Positions 5,881-9,438 of a stretch of 9,438 nt of DNA are shown here, piece after piece. Origin of the DNA: Gammaproteobacteria bacterium (lineage in GTDB: Bacteria > Pseudomonadota > Gammaproteobacteria > Xanthomonadales > Xanthomonadaceae); assembly GCA_030431185.1 (NCBI GenBank), contig JAUIJO010000122.1, forward strand, positions 1 through 9,438, given 5' to 3'. Each line of letters begins with the position of its first letter. Positions within the stretch are counted from its first letter, which is position 1. The notes below the pieces were generated by a model. That model did not search any database and was not told the origin of the DNA. It saw only the letters and a program-made list of their open reading frames with translations. The position numbers and the translations under genes were made by a program.

Positions 5881-8451
5881 TTGAAGACGTCAGCAATCAG
5901 GAAGACAGCATCCGCGCGGGGCCCGCTGGCCCTGGCGCTCGCCCTCGCGCTGGGCGCGACGGCCTGTTCGGGCGCCCCGGAGGCCCCCGACACCGTGTCC
6001 CAGGCCCCGGCCCCGGACGCGCAGCCCTGGCCGGCGGTCGAATGGCCGTTCGCCACCGACCCGGCGCTGGAATCCCGCATCGAGGCCCTGATGGCCGAGA
6101 TGTCCGTGGAAGACAAGGTCGGCCAGCTGATCCAGGGCGACATCGGCACCATCACGCCGGAAGACGTGCGCAAGTACCGCATCGGCTCGATCCTGGCCGG
6201 CGGCAATTCCGATCCGGGCGGGAAGTACAACGCGGCGCCGGCGGACTGGCTGGCCCTGTCGGATGCGTTCTACGAGGCCTCCATGGATACCCGCGACGGG
6301 GGCGTCGCGATCCCGGTGATCTTCGGCATCGACGCGGTGCACGGCCAGAGCAACATCGTCGGGGCGACCCTGTTCCCGCACAACATCGGCCTGGGCGCCA
6401 CGCGCAACCCGGAGCTGATGCGCCGGATCGGCCGCGTCACCGCCGTCGAGACCCGCGTCACCGGCATGGAATGGGCCTTCGCGCCGACCGTCGCCGTGCC
6501 GCAGGACGACCGCTGGGGACGCACCTACGAGGGCTACTCCGAATCACCGGACGTGGTCGCGTCCTTCGCGCCCGCCGTGGTCGAAGGCCTGCAGGGCAAG
6601 GTCGGCGAGCCCGGCTTCCTCGACGGCGAGCACGTGATCGTTTCGGTGAAGCATTTCGTCGGCGATGGCGGCACCAGCGACGGCAAGGACCAGGGCGACA
6701 CCGCGGTCAGCGAGGCCGAACTGGCCCGCATCCATGGTGCCGGCTATCCACCGGCGATCGCCGCCGGCGCCCAGTCGGTGATGGCCTCCTTCAACAGCTT
6801 CAACGGCCTGAAGATGCACGGCAACAAGCACCTGCTGACCGACGTGCTGAAGGGCCGCATGCAGTTCGGCGGCTTCGTGGTCGGCGACTGGAACGGCCAT
6901 GGGCAGGTCGAAGGCTGCAGCAACGACGACTGTCCCGCGACCTTCAATGCCGGGCTCGACATGCCCATGGCGCCCGACAGCTGGAAGGGCATGTACGAGA
7001 GCACCCTCGCCGCGGCGAAGTCGGGGGAGATCCCGATGTCGCGCATCGACGACGCGGTCGCCCGCATCCTGCGCGTCAAGATGCGGCTGGGCCTGTTCGA
7101 GGCCGGCAAGCCGTCCGCGCGCCCGCTCGGTGGCAAGTACGAACTGCTCGGCTCCGACGAACATCGCGAGGTGGCCCGCCAGGCCGTGCGCGAGTCCCTG
7201 GTGCTGCTCAAGAACAACGGCGGGATCCTGCCCCTGGCGCCCGGCCAGACCCTGCTGGTCGCCGGTGATGGCGCCGACAACATGACCAAGCAGGCCGGGG
7301 GCTGGACCCTCAGCTGGCAGGGCACGGGCACGACGCGCGCGGACTTCCCGAACGCGACCACGATCTTCGAAGGCATCCGCGACCAGGCGCAGGCGGCGGG
7401 CGGCAATGCCGTGCTGTCGGTCGACGGCCGCTACCAGGACAAGCCCGACGTGGCCATCGTCGTGTTCGGCGAGGATCCCTACGCCGAGTTCCAGGGCGAC
7501 ATCCCGAACCTGCTGTACCGCTCCGGCGACACCGCCGACCTCGAGCTGCTCAAGCGCCTGAAGGCCGATGGCATCCCGGTGGTCTCGGTGTTCATCAGCG
7601 GCCGGCCCTTGTGGATGAACCGCGAGATCAACGTCTCCGATGCCTTCGTCGCCGCATGGCTGCCGGGCTCCGAAGGCGAGGGGATCGCCGACGTCCTGCT
7701 GCGCGACGCCGCCGGCAAGGTGCAGCACGACTTCAAGGGCACCTTGTCCTTCAGCTGGCCGCGCACCGCGGCGCAGTACGCCAACAATGTCGGCCAGGAC
7801 GGCTACGACCCGTTGTTCGCCTTCGGTTACGGCCTGACCTACGCCGCGCCGCAGGACCTGGCGGCGCTGCCGGAGGAATCGGGCGTCGCGGACGATACCG
7901 GCAAGCAGGGCCTCTGGTTCGCGCGGGGCACGCCGTCGCTGGGCGTGATGCAGGCCTTCGAAGGCGCCGATGGCACCCGGCAGTCCATACACGACCTGCC
8001 GGCGGCGCTGCCCGATGGCAGCTTGCGGATGACCAGCGTCGACCACGGCGCCCAGGAGGACGCACGCCGCATCGAGTGGACCGGTCCGGGCAGCTGGCGC
8101 CTCGACCTCAACACCGCGACCGACATCTCGCGCGAGAGCAATGGCGACCTCGTCCTGCAGGTCGCCGCCCGCATCGACAAGGCGCCGGCGGGCGAGGTGC
8201 GCATCGGGGCCGGCTGCGGCGAGGCCTGCCTGGGCGAAGTGGCGGTGGGCGAGTGGCTGCGCACGCTGCCGGTCGACCAGTGGACGACGATGGCGGTCCC
8301 GCTCAAGTGCCTGGCCGGGGCGGGTGCCGACATGGAGAAGATCTCGATGCCGCTTCGCATCACCTCCGACGGTGCCATGGCCCTGTCGGTGACGCGCGTG
8401 TCGCTGGAGTCCGTGAACGAAGCCGAGCACACGCTGCGCTGCTCGCCGTGA
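5881..8451 (+). CDS. GH3 beta-glucosidase / exo-beta-glucanase lipoprotein (ExoP-like)
   Basis: This 856-residue glycoside hydrolase family 3 enzyme should remove glucose from the non-reducing end of beta-glucan or cello-oligosaccharides. The N-terminus has a lipoprotein signal: charged MKTSAIRKTASARG, a hydrophobic Ala/Leu stretch, and ATAC with Cys29 to be lipidated. The GH3 barrel (about 65-405) has the substrate Asp151 (FGIDAVHGQSN), RWGRTYEGYSE (211-221), KHF with Lys257-His258, GDGGTSDG, and the nucleophile Asp336 in GFVVGDWNG. The second domain (about 435-655) has the likely acid/base Glu536 in GEDPYAEFQGD, plus PLLFAFGYGLTY-like DPLFAFGYGLTY. The region after about 660 resembles the galactose-binding-like ExoP C-terminal domain. 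EGCSNDDC (Cys346/Cys351) probably forms a disulfide. A sugar symporter follows 136 bases downstream. Exact linkage preference (1,3 or 1,4) cannot be read from the sequence. Confidence 0.94.
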   Translation: MKTSAIRKTASARGPLALALALALGATACSGAPEAPDTVSQAPAPDAQPWPAVEWPFATDPALESRIEALMAEMSVEDKVGQLIQGDIGTITPEDVRKYRIGSILAGGNSDPGGKYNAAPADWLALSDAFYEASMDTRDGGVAIPVIFGIDAVHGQSNIVGATLFPHNIGLGATRNPELMRRIGRVTAVETRVTGMEWAFAPTVAVPQDDRWGRTYEGYSESPDVVASFAPAVVEGLQGKVGEPGFLDGEHVIVSVKHFVGDGGTSDGKDQGDTAVSEAELARIHGAGYPPAIAAGAQSVMASFNSFNGLKMHGNKHLLTDVLKGRMQFGGFVVGDWNGHGQVEGCSNDDCPATFNAGLDMPMAPDSWKGMYESTLAAAKSGEIPMSRIDDAVARILRVKMRLGLFEAGKPSARPLGGKYELLGSDEHREVARQAVRESLVLLKNNGGILPLAPGQTLLVAGDGADNMTKQAGGWTLSWQGTGTTRADFPNATTIFEGIRDQAQAAGGNAVLSVDGRYQDKPDVAIVVFGEDPYAEFQGDIPNLLYRSGDTADLELLKRLKADGIPVVSVFISGRPLWMNREINVSDAFVAAWLPGSEGEGIADVLLRDAAGKVQHDFKGTLSFSWPRTAAQYANNVGQDGYDPLFAFGYGLTYAAPQDLAALPEESGVADDTGKQGLWFARGTPSLGVMQAFEGADGTRQSIHDLPAALPDGSLRMTSVDHGAQEDARRIEWTGPGSWRLDLNTATDISRESNGDLVLQVAARIDKAPAGEVRIGAGCGEACLGEVAVGEWLRTLPVDQWTTMAVPLKCLAGAGADMEKISMPLRITSDGAMALSVTRVSLESVNEAEHTLRCSP

Positions 8452-8468
8452 GGCGGGAGCGCAGGGAC

Positions 8469-8486
8469 GCGGGCGCCATCGCCCGC
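8469..8486 (+). other. Intercistronic hairpin 1
   Basis: GCGGGCG (8469-8475) and CGCCCGC (8480-8486) form a perfect 7-bp stem with a CCAT loop, 17 bases after the GH3 stop codon. No T-run follows, so complete intrinsic termination is unlikely. It is the first of three hairpins in this 136-base gap. Confidence 0.5.
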
Positions 8487-8494
8487 TGAGCGAC

Positions 8495-8520
8495 GCGCCG
8501 GTGGCAGGGGGCCCCGGCGC
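8495..8520 (+). other. Intercistronic hairpin 2
   Basis: GCGCCGG (8495-8501) pairs with CCGGCGC (8514-8520). Inside it GGC (8503-8505) pairs with GCC (8511-8513), leaving a bulged T at 8502 and an AGGGG loop. The total is 10 base pairs, all G-C. This is the strongest structure in the gap and could protect the 3' end of the GH3 message or reduce read-through into the symporter gene. Confidence 0.5.
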
Positions 8521-8532
8521 CGCTCCACGGAC

Positions 8533-8546
8533 GCGCGAGACCGCGC
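8533..8546 (+). other. Intercistronic hairpin 3
   Basis: GCGCG (8533-8537) and CGCGC (8542-8546) form a 5-bp stem around an AGAC loop. It ends 41 bases before the symporter start, and the following bases (8551-8587) are less GC-rich and look unstructured, leaving the ribosome site open. Confidence 0.35.
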
Positions 8547-8587
8547 CTCCGCCGCATTGAACGAACCGAAGCATCCAAGGGGATACC

Positions 8588-9438
8588 GTGAAGCTTGAAC
8601 CACTGGACCTGGCGATCGTCATCGCCTACCTGGTCGGAATATTCGTCCTCGCGCAATGGGTCTCGCGCGAGAAGGCCGGCCACAAGAAGTCGGCCAACGA
8701 CTACTTCCTCGCCAGCAAATCCCTGCCCTGGTGGGCGATCGGCGCATCGTTGATCGCCGCCAACATCTCGGCCGAGCAGATCATCGGGATGTCGGGGTCG
8801 GGTTATGCACTGGGCCTGGCCATCGCCTCCTACGAGTGGATGGCCGCCGCGACCCTCATCCTCGTCGCCAAGTTCTTCCTGCCGGTGTTCCTGCGCAATG
8901 GCATCCACACGATGCCGCAGTTCCTCGACAAGCGCTACGGCGGCAACATCCGCACGCTGATGGCGGTGTTCTGGCTGGGCCTGTACGTGTTCGTCAACCT
9001 GACCTCGGTGCTGTGGCTGGGCTCGCTGGCGATCGCCCACGTGGCCGGCATCGACCAGGTGTACGCGCTGGTCGGCCTGGCCCTGTTCGCGATGGCCTAC
9101 CAGCTCTACGGCGGCCTGAAGGCGGTCGCGCTGACCGACATCGTGCAGGTCGTGCTGCTGGTGGGCGGCGGCCTGCTGCTGGCCTGGATCGCACTCGACC
9201 GCGTGGCGGGGGGCACCGGTGCGTGGGCCGGATTCCAGCGCCTGATGGCCGAGAGCCCGGGCCACTTCCACATGATCCTCAAGCCCGACAATCCCTTCTA
9301 CAAGGACCTGCCGGGCCTGAGCGTGCTGATCGGCGGCATGTGGATCATGAATGTCAGCTACTGGGGCTTCAACCAGTACATCATCCAGCGCGCGCTGGCG
9401 GCGAAGGACATCGCCGAGGCGCAGAAGGGCCTGATGTT
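8588..9438 (+). CDS. Sodium:sugar symporter, SSS family (vSGLT-like), 3' end cut by the window
   Basis: The gene starts at GTG 8588 with AAGGGGAT (8577-8584) as ribosome site. It stays open to the window end, giving 283 codons, about half of a normal SSS transporter. The inner-membrane protein would import glucose or galactose with Na+. It strongly resembles Vibrio vSGLT as I recall it: NDYFLASKSLPWWAIGASLI (37-56), AANISAEQIIGMSGSGYALG (57-76), ASYEWMAA (80-87), FVNLTSVLWLG (135-145), APGHF-like SPGHFHMIL (223-231), and SYWGFNQYIIQRALAAK (257-273). With a constant offset of 5 from vSGLT, Gln64, Glu83, Asn255 and the gate Tyr258 are kept, as are Na2-site Ala57 and Ile60. Several hydrophobic helices are visible (about 6-26, 48-72, 78-102, 121-150, 155-178, 183-206, 244-268). 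It is probably co-transcribed with the GH3 gene, so released glucose is the likely substrate. Confidence 0.94.
   Translation, partial: MKLEPLDLAIVIAYLVGIFVLAQWVSREKAGHKKSANDYFLASKSLPWWAIGASLIAANISAEQIIGMSGSGYALGLAIASYEWMAAATLILVAKFFLPVFLRNGIHTMPQFLDKRYGGNIRTLMAVFWLGLYVFVNLTSVLWLGSLAIAHVAGIDQVYALVGLALFAMAYQLYGGLKAVALTDIVQVVLLVGGGLLLAWIALDRVAGGTGAWAGFQRLMAESPGHFHMILKPDNPFYKDLPGLSVLIGGMWIMNVSYWGFNQYIIQRALAAKDIAEAQKGLM

Noticed and set aside
6544..8622. Open frame of 692 codons on the minus strand opposite the GH3 gene
   Set aside because: It is a shadow of the GH3 coding strand with low-complexity Arg/His/Gly composition and no domain.

Overview
The window looks like an ordinary chromosomal region of a GC-rich gammaproteobacterium. 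The most likely group is the Xanthomonadaceae/Lysobacteraceae (Lysobacter, Luteimonas or Stenotrophomonas type). This rests on recalled protein similarity, GTG/TTG starts at high GC, the AcnD/PrpF form of the methylcitrate cycle, and a lipoprotein GH3 glucosidase paired with a vSGLT-like sugar symporter. No 16S or other phylogenetic marker is present, so the placement is inference. I see no transposase, phage, CRISPR, tRNA or toxin-antitoxin gene and no shift in base composition.

Layout. The left 5.4 kb is all on the minus strand. Read 5'->3' on that strand, the genes are acnD (5396-2799), an AHSA1/SRPBCC-domain gene (2750-2286), prpF (2227-1043), queD (910-557) and a phasin gene (473-75). 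The first three have gaps of only 48 and 58 bases and probably form one operon. QueD (queuosine/7-deazaguanine pathway) and the phasin (polyhydroxyalkanoate granule surface) follow after gaps of 132 and 83 bases and may have their own promoters. The right 3.6 kb is on the plus strand: a GH3 beta-glucosidase/exo-glucanase lipoprotein (5881-8451) and a sodium:sugar symporter cut by the window end (8588->9438). A 484-base divergent intergenic region (5397-5880) holds control elements for both sides.

How the parts work together. AcnD dehydrates 2-methylcitrate and PrpF isomerises the product to 2-methyl-cis-aconitate. Together they replace the cofactor-free PrpD in propionyl-CoA breakdown. The synthase (PrpC) and lyase (PrpB) are not next to them here. 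The GH3 enzyme would release glucose from beta-glucan oligosaccharides at the membrane surface and the symporter would import it. A 14-base near-palindrome overlapping a perfect TTGACA box upstream of the GH3 gene looks like a LacI-family operator for this pair.

I found no convincing undescribed system. The points most worth checking are the AHSA1 gene inside the acnD-prpF operon, the LacI-like operator, a separate 19-base near-palindrome between the divergent genes, three tandem hairpins between the GH3 and symporter genes, and a 9-bp hairpin in the acnD leader.
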